Positions 39,507-51,611 are shown, numbered from the stretch's first letter. The stretch: DNA of 64,000 bases from Lucifuga dentata (GCA_014773175.1 VXCM01002025.1:1-64000); one strand, 5' to 3'. Notes: generated by a model not told the origin, from the letters alone. A program made the numbers and translations.

Positions 39507-40781
39507 GGAAGTTACTGTATAAAGCCAGGCAGATGCTACAGACTTTCAGTAATTGTGTGCACGATTGAATCAACCATCCTTCAAGACTAAAACCCCCGAT
39601 CTCTGTCCTTACACTGTACATCACCATTGATACGCCCAACTGGGGCACTTATACAATACATTTAAACAGAATCTCCTTTTGGCTTTGTTCGCTGACAATT
39701 CCAATAAAGTTTCATTGAAAAAACTTCACAATGTAGAGGGCTGTAATGCATCCTCAAACCAGATGTAAGCCCAAGAAGAAGAGGAAACGGAAGGATTGAA
39801 AAAGAGAAAATGAAGAAGAAGAAAGCAACCAAAAGAAATGTTGTGCCACTCTGAGTTTTGTTAGGAGTTTTATTAATCTGCGCTCAGTTTTTTTCTGTCT
39901 GCTTGCACCACGTTTGTTGTTACTAGAGCTTCTCTGTTCATGCAGCTGCACTTAAGTGCATTCAGCTCTAATCGGATTGGCTGTTGGCAAAACTTTAATG
40001 CCGAAATCCATCCAAGTATCAGCTGAATCGTTACTCGATCCAGCAGTAAAACCCCGTAGGGATACAGCACTTCTAACGGCCGTGGGTCGGGTAGACATTT
40101 TGTCCATCTCTAAAATGGTCTGTGTGATGTACAGGGTCTGCTACATTTCAAATGATTTTCTAAACAACTCTGTCATAACTCACGCTCTCACACTGTATGA
40201 GCATGTTGCACTAGAACAGAAATCTACGCACTGCTGGTGTAGGAATTCTCTGAGAAGTTGTGTGCTGAATTTCAGAGTGTCTGGTTGTGATGACAGAGCC
40301 ATAGTTCACCATGACCGTTCATGCTGTTGAAAGCAGCTCTCTGAGCAGATGCGATCAGCGAAGGCAGAGTCTCCCTCCAGCAGAGATTGACAGGCTAGAC
40401 CAGACTCTGGAGATGGATATCACAAGGGACAGCTGAGGCGCAAGAAAGCAGTGGTGCAGGCAGTTTTCAGCCAACCTCATTACAGCGGACAGGTTGATCC
40501 AGGCAGTTGCTCCTCAGACAAAGTTGACTCCAAAGCGCTATTGCCCAGAGTCATAAAAAAAACATGCTAAGTACGAGCGTCATACTAAATGCGCACTGTG
40601 ATAAGCTGATTTATAAAGTTTCTCTTACGTTAATCAGCACACTGGTGTTACATTGTAAGGTGTGTCTCAGGTAAAAGAGCAGCGAGTTAATGAGCTGCTT
40701 CATATTTATGAGTCACGATATATCCTGATTCATCTGTTTTAAAAGTGACATTGCCACAGAAAAGGAAACATAAATTCTGCT
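39507..40781. other. No gene seen
   Basis: Moderately GC-rich DNA. A 124-codon open frame (39956-40330, +) has no recognisable domain or splice context and is treated as chance. Confidence 0.5.
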
Positions 40782-41364
40782 TTAAAGGACGATACCACCC
40801 ATTTTGCATGTTTGAGTCCAATATATTCAATTTTCATACAAGTTACGTTACTGACAATCATTTCCCAAAGGATAAAACTGTATTTCAGTTTTCCTGATAT
40901 TTTGCAAAATCTCTTAATCTTTCAAAATCAAATATTCAAGTGATACACCCACCTTAAAAATCTATGTTTCGCCTGGTAATAGTTACGCAGCTTTATGAAG
41001 TCACGGTCATTTCATTTTTTCAATAAACGCAGGTCTTCTTTTAGGACTATATTTCCCGGTGGAGACATACATTCATTCCCGCTTTTTATTGCACTTAAAT
41101 GCTAAAATTATGACTCTTCGAAAACCTGAATGTATGTCTTGTTCGCGATAATTAATTACCTATCCCAAGAACATTTCAAGTATCAACAAGATGATTTTAA
41201 TTGCGTACCAGAATGAACTGAAACTGGTGGCGGTCTGGAAGGAAAAGAAAAAAAATAACTCAGTTCCAGTTTTATCCTTTGGGAAATGATTGTCAGTAAT
41301 GTACTTGTATGAAAATTGAATATATTAGGCTCAAACAAACAAAATGGGTGGTATGATCCTTTAA
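40782..41364 (+). mobile_element. TTAA-bounded element, copy J: cleanest full-length copy (subfamily 1)
   Basis: TTAA AGGACGATACCACCC at 40782 and GGTATGATCCTTTAA at 41364 give 583 bp. The left arm (to AAAGGATAAAACTG, about 90 bp) is the near-complement of the right arm (from TTATCCTTTGGGAAATG). The internal A-rich tract is nearly absent. This is the best reference for the family. No ORF of note. Confidence 0.9.
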
Positions 41365-41399
41365 AGTTCCACATTTTACAAGATTGACACTATGAAGGT

Positions 41400-41757
41400 T
41401 GAGTTATGAATAAGATCAATGCCACAAGAACGTGTGTGAGGTTGGATCTAAACTCACCATTTTAAAACTGACTGATCAGCTGAGTGAGTTTATCAAAGTT
41501 ATTGATCACTAATACATGTGAGGCAAATACAGTTTTAAACATCACCCAGATTTCATACCGCTGAAATTTATGATCAGAATGAAAGTCTTAATTTTTGTGT
41601 GATGGTGTTTTTTATGAATAGCTCGCCTCTGTCAAGGCAAATGCTAAAGATGCCGCTAACAGACGTTTATGAATGAAGGAACATGGTTGCATGACGATAT
41701 TTGCCCATATCGACACGATAAATCTTGTGCTACGGTTTATGAATCTCTAATTGTGCG
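41400..41757 (-). repeat. Interspersed repeat shared with 7715-8095 (inverted)
   Basis: This is the second copy of the unclassified repeat, just downstream of copy J. Both copies begin with ATTCATAAAC on the element strand and this copy ends near TTATTCATAAC, hinting at short inverted ends. Confidence 0.7.
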
Positions 41758-43113
41758 ATGCAGTCAAATGATGATCGTGACACAGTTCCTTGGTGTTGTT
41801 TTCATCTGAGCAGAGCAAAGAATGGCTGAACTGCAGTATTAGCTGCATGCTGCAGTAATTCTGTAAATGTTTGGAGAGATTATTGTCTTTATAGGGATGA
41901 TAAAGCGTGAGCGTGTTACACAATACACTGCAAACATCTTTTTACATTTTCAGATTTTTTTGTGTATTATTAAAGACAAGCCCCATTAGTTACAAGTGAA
42001 TGTCAGAAATAGTCATTAGGCAATTTATTGCCACTGCATACACGACAATTATAATCACTATTATTGTAATGAAAGAAACAACTTGTCTGCAATTGATGCA
42101 TTCAACCTCATTTTCTAACAATGTGTTGTTTCGTGCTTAGTACTTACCATAAAAGCATCAGATCAATTACAGCCTGTGTGTGTATGCAGTCTGTCTGTAT
42201 TTCAGTATTCTCTCAGGAGTCTCACTCGCCATGGCAGGAGCATAATCTCCGAGCATTAATCTTTATTATTCACCAGAGCTACCGCAGAATTCAAATCACC
42301 AACCATATACTCAAGGTCACGGTAGAACATTTTACACAGATTAATAAAACAAAGTGTATGCCCCCATCAAAATGGAACTGGAACATTGAGTATTGATTGA
42401 AGCGTCCTTATTTTCCTCAGTAAAACCCACTGGATACATATTTTATAACACATCTGAAGACACTAAAGAGATTCATTTGATGTTGTTTGCTTTTTTACTT
42501 ATGACTTCTTCCATCTGGCGATTAAGCATTCAGAAGCTGTTGTTTTCATCTACTGCACTTGGAGAATGCAAACTGCCGAAGACGAGCAGTTGTCCCCCGG
42601 CCTGCTGTGAGAGCAGACGGCTCACCGGTCAATTTACTGATTGCACAGTCGTGTTAGCCGCAGCCTTTTTGCCAATACCGACCACTTAGAGTACACAAAG
42701 AGGAGAATTTCTCAAAACCTCAAAAGATGCTAAGAATATGCATCTGTCTTGGCACTTTATGCAAGATCAATACTTATCTCCACCAAAGAGGTAATTAATA
42801 ATGTTTTTTTGTTTTTTGTTTTTTTTTAAACAGGATTACTCGAAAGCCATTTTGACACCTCATTGGAAAAAAAAAAAAAAAAAAAAAAAAATCATGCATA
42901 TTTATTCCCTGACTGATATGTGCTCTTTTGTTCCAAAAATTATATATTATAGTCTTTTCTTTTCCTTTAGGCCATTTTATTATTAGAACAAGTCAAACTT
43001 TGTCACCTGCAGCATTTGGTTCATATTATTCAGAAGTTATTTCCCTGTTTAACAAAACTAATATACCTTTTATTTCACACTATACATCACGATATATATA
43101 TATTTTTTAAAAG
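41758..43113. other. No gene seen
   Basis: Two adjacent open frames of 91 and 98 codons (42121-42689) are unrecognised. Poly-A at 42867-42890. Confidence 0.5.
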
Positions 43114-43347
43114 CCTATGTACAGTGACATGGACTCGAGTTGCATGACTTACAATCAACTTGGACTCGAGTCACAAATTTGCTGACTTGAGACTTGACTT
43201 GGAATAATTTTTAAAAAAAGACTTGCAACACAAATTTGCCTTTGAAATTACTTACATGTGACTTCCCTTTGACTTGTGTCTTTTGACTCAAAGAGACTTG
43301 ATATTTTCCCCAAACCAAATGTTAAAAAGTATACAATTATGCAAATA

Positions 43348-43903
43348 TTAAAGGACCATACCACTCATTTTGCATGTTTGAGTCAAATATATTCAATTTT
43401 CTGGCAGTTATTTCCCAAAGCATACTACTGGAATGGTGAGTTAAAATTTTTTTTCCTACCTTCCAGACCACCATGGTTTCAGTTCATTCTGGTACGCTAT
43501 TAAAATCAACTTGTTGATACTTGAAACATTCTTGGGATAGGTTTGAACAACACGTATATTCAGGTTTTTTGAAGTTTTGTAATTTTAGTGTTTAAACACA
43601 ATAAAAAACACAGAGTGAATGTACGTCTCCACCGGGGAATATAGTCCCAAAAGAAGACCTTCGTTTATCAAAAATTTTAAACAACCACGACTTCATAAGG
43701 CTGTGTAACTATTAGCAGGAGAAACATTGATTTTTAAGGTGGGTGTATCGCTTGAATATTTGGTTTTGAAAGAGATTTTGCAAAATATCAGGAAAGCTGA
43801 AATACGGTTTTCTGATTTGGGAAATGGTTGTCAGTAACGTTACGTGTATGAAGATTGAATATATTAGGCTCGAACATGCAAAATGGGTAGTATGATCATC
43901 TAA
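43348..43903 (-). mobile_element. TTAA-bounded element, copy K (subfamily 1), inserted in a hAT-like element
   Basis: TTAA AGGACCATACC at 43348 and GTAGTATGATCATCTAA at 43903 bound a reversed full-length copy of 556 bp. It sits inside the ACTTG-rich element 43122-44434 and is therefore younger than it. Confidence 0.87.
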
Positions 43904-44009
43904 TGTTTTTTTGTTTTTTTTTTTGTTTTTTTTTACAGTTACTTATAATTTCATCAAATTATATAATTAATCTGCCAATAAATAGTAATTTTTAAAAGCA
44001 TCCATTGCT

Positions 44010-44144
44010 TGTTGAGGGTCACGGGGGGCTGGAGCCTATCCCAGCAGTCATAGGGCGAGAGGCGGGGTACACCCTANTGTTGAGGGTCACGGGGGGCTGG
44101 AGCCTATCCCAGCAGTCATAGGGCGAGAGGCGGGGTACACCCTA
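44010..44144 (+). other. Single-N assembly duplication (67 bp x 2)
   Basis: 44010-44076 and 44078-44144 are identical, with N at 44077. Confidence 0.9.
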
Positions 44145-44232
44145 GACAGATCAGGGCTGATACATAGGGACAGAGACAAACTCATTCACACCCTCACAAC
44201 AGGACAAACGGGTACAGAAAATGGACGGATGG
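44012..44232 (+). mobile_element. Truncated non-LTR retroposon with 12-bp target duplication
   Basis: The body (GGCTGGAGCCTATCCCAGC, GGCGAGAGGCGGGGTACACC) and GGAC/GGATGG tail belong to a repeat very common in teleosts. It is flanked by an exact duplication ATCCATTGCTTG at 44000-44011 and 44233-44244, the mark of target-primed insertion. Part of the body is artificially doubled around the N at 44077. Confidence 0.8.
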
Positions 44233-45033
44233 ATCCATTGCTTGTGTAAATTGACTAGGCTTATTATTATCCTGGCATTAAATTTGCTACGAAGCACATT
44301 TTGACTTGTTTAGGACTTGAAACTAAAAGTTTAGAATTATAACTTCACTTGTCTTTCTTGACTTGTGACCATCTGTTTTAACTTGAGACTTGTTGGAACT
44401 TGAGGGCCAGACTTATGACTTGGTCCCGTCTCTGCCTATTTGTAAACTCATTGGACTGTGTTCTCACCGTGGGCAGTTGTGGACTCTGTGCCAGTCAAGA
44501 AACCTTGTATTGCACTCAGTTATTGCTTTTCCAATGGTCGTTCATAACTGAATTGTGGTTGTTCCTGCAGACAGCAAATTTTGAGCTTCTTGGAAAGTTT
44601 CTTATCAGCTCATTTCTGTGATCACGAAAGAAGTTCATCCTCCATTGTCTGCAGTGGAAGCTAATTATTTTATCAAAGACATTTTAATTACTGTATCTCA
44701 GCTGTCCACAGTAGTCTGCAGAGCTACAAAGGCTATGATAGATGAAGCAAATATCTTTATATATATATGAAGAACTGCGGTTCGCACAAAGAAATCATGG
44801 TCATGATGAATCAGAAAATGGAGCTTATGAGAATAAAAAATGTAAAAATCTCTGTTGGGCTTTTCATTCAGTGCCCCTTAAGAGAATTTCTGAACAAATG
44901 TAGAGCCTGTGTCAGAGTCACAGTCTGTAAATGATTCAGAAAAACATGACTTCTACATTTATTTCTATGTTGTCAATAAAACCCAACCATATTTCCTTCA
45001 AATCAGGTTGTTTGAGATCTTAAATTTAACTGG

Positions 45034-45070
<37 letters not shown>

Positions 45071-46937
45071 CCATGTGTTTAAGTAAAAGCGACAAAGATC
45101 GATTAGCGGGTCATGACTGATGAGCTAGCCTATAGCTTATAAAAGATGACAGAGTTACCAGTATGCTAATGTCACGGACAATATTATGGGCTTAAATCAT
45201 ATCCTTCTCTATTATTAATGACTGTGCAGCTCTTTCCCAGGCATCTTCAAGACTGTCAGTTATTTTATTTTTCTATGCCACCCCCTCACATCCTCTTTGA
45301 AGGGTAAAATAAATTATAGGGAGGAAACTGAAAATGTGGCAGGTGATTTGTTGCAAAGATGGTTTGTTATTGTGCGCATTCAGAATTGATAATTGCTAAG
45401 GTGACCTATGATCTTCTTGATTAGTGAGGACACGGCTCTTTATCCTGACTGCCGTGGGGCTTTTTTTTCCACACCACTTTGTCAGCATGATTTCTGCACC
45501 GTTTTGTTCTGAATGAGTCCCCGTCGTCCATAATTTGCTCTCTATAGCAGAAAACCTGTGAAGTTATAATGATTTCAATTGTTGGAGTTTTAACACATAT
45601 AACAAGGCAAATTGTAAGGGTTGTTTCAGTTAATTGGCATGTGCTGCCGCTGCTATACAGAGAATGAGGTTTATGTAATAATGCAGTTTAAAATCATTCC
45701 TATGCCTCTGCTAAAGGGAAAGTTTTTGAGTGAGTTGGAATGCTTGTCAATCCACAGTGTGGGAAGGGGGCAGCAGCTCATGGAATATTTACATAGAGCC
45801 AGGGCCTAGCGGTTGGAACCACATTCAAAGAAATCGGATAAAGGCCCTGAGGATTCATGCAGCGCAGCATTATCTCCGACAAAAACCAGGAACACTGCTG
45901 GGAAAAAAATACCTTGATTTAAAATTCCGTTCTAAACCCAGGCATGGCAGAGGCAAATACAAGTGTGAGCAGAATGCAAAGCAGAAGTGTGCATTCCGGA
46001 CTGACACAATTTAAGTCACGCATGCGTGACAGGCCCTATATGCACTATTTTCCTAAATCCTGAAGATTCCGGTTATCAAAAAAGTGGCTGTTGAGGCTCT
46101 GGTTGAAGCTTGTATTATTTGTTTTCTGGCCCATGAAAGATCTACAAAGCATTTGGTTCTAGCAAACAAGAATCTTTCCCAGCATTTGATTGTTACTGCT
46201 TATCTTCTCATACATGTACGCATATTAAAAATGAAAATGCATTCATTAATATTTATACTGAACCATATGGTAAACAAGTTACTGTGTGGCAGTTGAGATT
46301 TGGTCCAGTTTGTAAGATGTCAGCCTCGTTTTTCTTGAAAGGAGACTTCTGAAACAAGAATCCCTTTGAGTAGACAGCAGACTGGTGTGTTTAACATCAA
46401 AAGGACCTGGGAGGGAAGGTAATGAAATATGCTGATAGAAAGCAGCTCGTGGGAATTTTACAATAATGTGTTTGTGTTTGATGGACCTTTTGGGGCTGTT
46501 TGAGATTCAAACCATTGATGATATAAATGATTGCTCTTTTAAAGTCAAAGTTAAAAAGGCTAAATGGGAAATGACTTTGTGACTGTGATGTAAATGAATC
46601 CAGATAATCATGTACACATATTCAACTTTCTTATGTTCATTGGTCAAAACTGATCGGTATCGCCGTGCATAGAAAAGGGACCTAATAATCCATCGCAGGT
46701 GTTTGAACGAGCCTTTTCCACTTCCAAAGCTTGCATCACAGAAAACCTGCATATCTGTAATGTTGAAAGCGAAACGGAGCACAGAGGGGCATTTCTTGCT
46801 TTCATCCATCTGAAAGCTCGTTTCTCCTCTGTACACCGTGGTTGCTATATATTTCTTCACTAACCATGTCGAGTGTTACCACAGAACAGCGGCTCTGGAA
46901 CTTTTTAAACCCACACAGAACCTCTGAGCTAATAAAA

Positions 46938-47066
46938 AAAAAATTAAGTTACCACCTCCCAACCAGAGGTGGACTGTACTATAAGAAATGACAGGCACTT
47001 GNAAAAAATTAAGTTACCACCTCCCAACCAGAGGTGGACTGTACTATAAGAAATGACAGGCACTTG
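46938..47066 (+). other. Single-N assembly duplication (64 bp x 2)
   Basis: 46938-47001 and 47003-47066 are identical, with N at 47002. Confidence 0.9.
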
Positions 47067-49666
47067 CTTGGAGCCCCCAGCTAAAAAGGGCCGCCAATAG
47101 CTATAAATTATGTTTATGTAACAGATATAAATCTTTTTTTAATTCTATAATTCCATATTTAGACCACATAAACTGGGCCTAAACCCAACAATTTCCCCCA
47201 ATTTAGACAATCACCACAAGAAATGCAGATTTTTCATCAACTCTTTTGTAGATAAATTTAGCTCAAACTGTCAAACCATCAGACATCATTAAAAAATCTG
47301 ATTTAGTTGTAACTGTTTGTAACTTCCTGCATTTTTTTTTTAATTTTGTCATTTTGTAGATCACAGATTTGACTTTGAATACCAACAATATATCCAATTA
47401 GGAAAATGGGCCAATATATGGTGTGCCCAGGGCCCCCAAATTATTAAGTCTGTCCCTGCTCCCAGCTAAAAGAAAAAATCACAAACCTTAAGCATGCACA
47501 TGTGCTGCAATGGGGGTTGAGAAGTTTCCAGAATAAGTGCAAAAGTTACAAATGCGCAGCTGGAGCAGAATGTCTGAACATGGGGATAGCACCAAATAAT
47601 AGACAATAAAGATTTATAATCAATGAAGATCATTTTATTTATGGTAGGTTGCCACAATAAAAGCCTTTCAGTCGATTTAAATGGTTTTCATTCTCTGCAG
47701 AAATTTCCAGAGTTGTCTGGCATACCACCAGGGGAGTTTCAAATGCCACCGGTGGTAATTGTACCGCAGTTTGAGAACCACTGCAGCAGATTTTAGAATA
47801 TGTTCCACCCAGAGGTGTCTTTGTAGGTGGATAAACTGTTCTTTTTATCCCTTCAAGAACACAAATTCATGCTTTCACCTGTGCACTTTACTGCATGCAT
47901 AAATGATCAAAAGGTGCCAAAACAAGATCAATAAATAGAAATTTTGATTCTTTGTTACATTTTTTTTTAACAAAACAATTCCTATGAGGTAACAGTATGG
48001 TAATTTTGTGCAAAGAGCCAGTATATAATGCAAATTTTACCTCTAAGGCTTTTGGAGAAGTGTACAATTTAAAACGAACAAATAGAAAAATACCCAGTTT
48101 GTAAGATGCAACATCAAATTTGTTAAGCTGCCTTTAAGATGGACTTTGATTAATTAAATGTTAAATAAGATGGAGGAAACTTGGGATTAAGAGCAATCTT
48201 TACAAATACTTCATTAGAAGAAGTGCGCTTGTTCTGAAACACAGCTAAGCAATAAGTTAAGAACTCTAAAGTTGTTGCTGTGCATGATAAATTAGATTCT
48301 TGTGCTTTAATCATCCATTTTAGACCCTCAATGAAGCTTGCGGGTTAAGGCTTGACAGAAGTAAGGGGACTTCTCTTCCCTGAGTGTTGCCTTAAGGTAG
48401 AGCTTCTCCCCAGGCTTGGTGCCGTTTTGGCACAGTACTCTTTTTGCTTGGGAGGAAGTAATGCCTTAAAGACGATAGTCAGGGAACCAAACACCCCTTA
48501 GCGTAAATGCCACATACCTGCATATACACAAACCTTCTCCACTGACTGATACACATTTCTGATGATTTTTAGGTGTGTGCTTGCCATACACCTGCGTATA
48601 CACACCACTACACCTCTGGTTCCACTTGACATCAAATCAGTCAGGACACACACACACAAATCCAGTTTCTTCTTTGCTTAACTATGTATTTAACAATATT
48701 TTTCTATGCTTAACTAAATCATCATCATCATTATCATCCACACAGCTGGAGCACCTCCTCCTTTTATGTTGAAGAGTTTAATAATTAACATAATGTGTGT
48801 GACTGCCAATCATTATTCCTATAACACACAGTAAGATTTAGCCCTAGAAACCCAGTGATCCAAACTAATAGATAACTGGCAGCAACCATGAAATGATGCT
48901 ATTCATTTATTTTGCCCCTCTAGCTTCATCGCTTTGATTCAAAGTGTTCTCAAGTCATTTTGATATCAAGCCACTTAACAGAAATGGATGCATTTTTGCT
49001 ATCAGTGTCACATTCAAATATCACAGTCTTGTTTAAGGTCGTCTGTGCTTTTAGTTGCTCTGCCCAACAACATGAAAGGGTTAAAAGCATTAAAAGATGA
49101 GATCATATCGCCCCAATAAAGCATATTTACACTGGATGACTCTTATAACCGACTTTTAGATTTTTCAGATTGTTGTTCAGGCGTGTTCTGCTGCATCGTT
49201 ACATCTAAGACATACAGTAGTTAGCTTTAAGAGACAGACCTTGGCTTGATGTCTGCGGGACCCTTGAAACAGTTTGAATGTAAATTCTTTCATTATAAGT
49301 CATATTTTGATTATCTGTCCTTGTACGTGGTTCTATTGCGGTTCTTCATTTGAAAGCACAGTGATGTTTCAAGACTGAGGAGGGGAGCAAACTTTTCACC
49401 TCTTTTATCAAGCAAGGCTGTTTTAAGCTTTAATCAGTCCATTCTGAATAACTCTGAAAAACGTGTTTCAGCAAATGAGGCAACACAGTCAGCGAGAGCA
49501 TTCGAAATATTGAGAAAAAAAATCAAGTACTAATTTTTAAGAGCCTTTCAATGTTAAATCTTCATTGGAAGGCTTCATATAAATGACAAGTAAATATGTT
49601 ATCAAGTTGTAGAAGTATGACAGATCATTTTTGTTAACAAACTTTTTATCGTATGGCCTTTCTGTA

Positions 49667-49791
49667 ACTGTGGTAACTGTTTTATTATCTGCTTATCTTA
49701 TTTTATTATTTTATTTTAATTGTTTTATNACTGTGGTAACTGTTTTATTATCTGCTTATCTTATTTTATTATTTTATTTTAATTGTTTTAT
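49667..49791 (+). other. Single-N assembly duplication (62 bp x 2)
   Basis: 49667-49728 and 49730-49791 are identical, with N at 49729. Confidence 0.9.
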
Positions 49792-49794
49792 GGT

Positions 49795-49895
49795 GGGGCT
49801 TAAATTGTTTTAACTGTCATTTCATTGTGTATGTTAATTCAGCTATATTGTTAAGCACCTTGTAACTTTGTTTTGAAAGGTGCTATACAAATGAA

Positions 49896-49942
<47 letters not shown>
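49795..49942 (+). mobile_element. LINE-type 3' tail with (TTA)n, broken by a gap
   Basis: TTAAGCACCTTGTAACTTTG and AAAGGTGCTATACAAATGAAG, followed by (TTA)15 (49897-49942), are typical of RTE/L2-like fish LINE 3' ends. The microsatellite runs into an assembly gap. Confidence 0.6.
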
Positions 49943-50023
49943 NNNNNNNNNNNNNNNNNNNNNNNNNNNNNNNNNNNNNNNNNNNNNNNNNNNNNNNNNN
50001 NNNNNNNNNNNNNNNNNNNNNNN

Positions 50024-50078
<55 letters not shown>
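49943..50078. other. Assembly gap (81 N) followed by a ~55-base poly-A
   Basis: N at 49943-50023 joins a (TTA)n tract to an A run reaching 50078. Low complexity on both sides probably stopped assembly. Confidence 0.95.
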
Positions 50079-50080
<2 letters not shown>

Positions 50081-51112
50081 CTGTTAATAATGTATTGGTA
50101 TTGATTAGCATGGATATGGATCATGTATGTTCGGGAGTCAAAAGGCTCACATCCAACATGTGAGGAGTCATTTTGATGAATCGATTGCATGAGCAGTATA
50201 TCTTCAAACAGCTTCAACTATGCATCTTTTTGACGGACACTGATTATCTCATATGGTTAACATACATTTCCCTTTGCACTTACTTGAAGTGTTTATGATT
50301 GCCATACAAGAGGAAGCGCACAAACTGCCCTCAGCACTTAACCTCATTGCAGCTGCAGCACTCTGCAATTTCTGCAACACTTTTTAATTAAATATGAAGA
50401 AAAATGGCAAAACAGCCCTTGAAGGGATGCGAGGAAAGTGCCCACACTTTTAATTTGTTAATAGCCTGGTACATCATTAGTGTAATGATTGTACTGAACT
50501 ATAAGACACAAGTCTGCATGCGCTGATAGCGACATGGAGTCGACATGGTACATGAAGAGTTGTTCTAACTGAAGGCATGCATCCATAATGAAAACAGGTT
50601 TGAAGCAAATTAAAAGAGCCAAACAACAGAAATTGTTTTTGGATGACTTCACTTTTCCAAGTTTCTGTTGCATTGCCCTGTCCATGAAGTTGATTATGTA
50701 CTTCTATCCATGTACCAGGATAGGTTATTGTTTTTTGTTTAATCATGTGCTCTAAATAATGCATGCTCTAGAAGGTCTCACTGGGTGAGATCTGCTGATT
50801 GAGACACTATTACTTCTTTCCTTTTACATGAGACTAGGCAAAAAGAAACCTGTCACAAAAACGCACAAGTAATATTTAAAAAAATTGAGGATGACATATT
50901 TTTGTCACTGGAACAGAGCTAAACCTAACTATATGTATACACAATACCATACACGGTAAATATATTGTATATTCATTCTGAGGCAGGGGAATACATTTAT
51001 TATTGGAGAAAATCTGTTGGTGGAATAGAATAGAGATGAGAAAATACTCTGAGCTCTGAATGCTGCAAATATTTTACTTTTCTCATGTCAAATGGTATGC
51101 AGAAGAGGATTA

Positions 51113-51611
51113 TAGGGCCACGTTAAAAAAATAGAAGAGCTCTAAGACAGTCAGAATTCTGACCTTTTTATGAGAATTCTGACTTTAATCTTACAATTCT
51201 GAGTTTTTTCTCAGAATTCTGACTTTTTCCTCTGTATTTTGACTTTAATCTCATAATTCTGCTATTTTTTGTGACAGTTCTGCCTTTAATCTCACAATTC
51301 TGACTTTAATCTCAGAATTCTGCTTTCTCAGAATCCTGACTTTAATCTCAGAATTTTGAGTTCAATCTCACAGTTCTTAGTTTTTTCTCAGAATTCTGAC
51401 TTTTTCTCTGTATTTAGACTTTAATCTCAGAATTCTGATATTTTTTCCTGACAATTCCAATGTTAATCTCAGAATTGACTTAAATCTCAGAATTTTTTTT
51501 TCCCTTTTTCTTAGGATTCTGATTTTTTTTTTCTCAGAATTCTGACTTTAATCTCACAATTCTGACTTTAATCTCAGAGAACTCTTCTGTTTGTTTTTTC
51601 ATGTGGCCCTA
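51113..51611. mobile_element. Inverted-end element filled with a degenerate ~20-bp array
   Basis: The ends are TAGGGCCACGTTAAAAAAA followed by AGAAGAGCTCT (51113-51143), and their complement AGAACTCTTCT...TTTTTTCATGTGGCCCTA (51579-51611). Between them a degenerate unit built from GACTTTAATCTCA and GAATTCT recurs; CTTTAATCT occurs eight times. No ORF. It resembles small DNA elements of fish; superfamily undetermined. Confidence 0.75.

Larger units (their letters stand above)
43122..44434. mobile_element. hAT-like non-autonomous element with 8-bp target duplication
   Basis: The right end reads, on the minus strand, CAGAGACGGGACCAAGTCAT; the left end reads CAGTGACATGGACTCGAGT. Both interiors are rich in ACTTG/GACTT words, as in abundant teleost hAT-type repeats. 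Flanks CCTATGTA (43114-43121) and CCTATTTG (44435-44442) match at six of eight positions, fitting an 8-bp hAT duplication. Two later insertions split it: copy K (43348-43903) and a retroposon (44012-44232). Confidence 0.75.
44443..49794. other. No gene seen
   Basis: Mostly unique-looking DNA with poly-A at 45038-45067 and two single-N duplications. At 47077-47468 the words CCCAGCTAAAA flank about 380 bp, possibly an old insertion. A 117-codon minus-strand frame (46507-46860) has no motif. Confidence 0.5.

Noticed and set aside
39956..40330. A 124-codon plus-strand open frame.
   Set aside because: No domain or splice context, and length is within chance for this composition.
46507..46860. A 117-codon minus-strand open frame.
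   Set aside because: No motif, no neighbouring exons or splice signals of note, and no homology I recognise.
47077..47468. A transposon insertion flanked by CCCAGCTAAAA words.
   Set aside because: The flanking words match over about 11 bp, but no terminal structure or known family is visible between them, so it is only mentioned in passing.
49851..50217. Open frames spanning the N gap and poly-A/TTA tracts.
   Set aside because: They arise from low-complexity sequence and undefined bases; no protein content.
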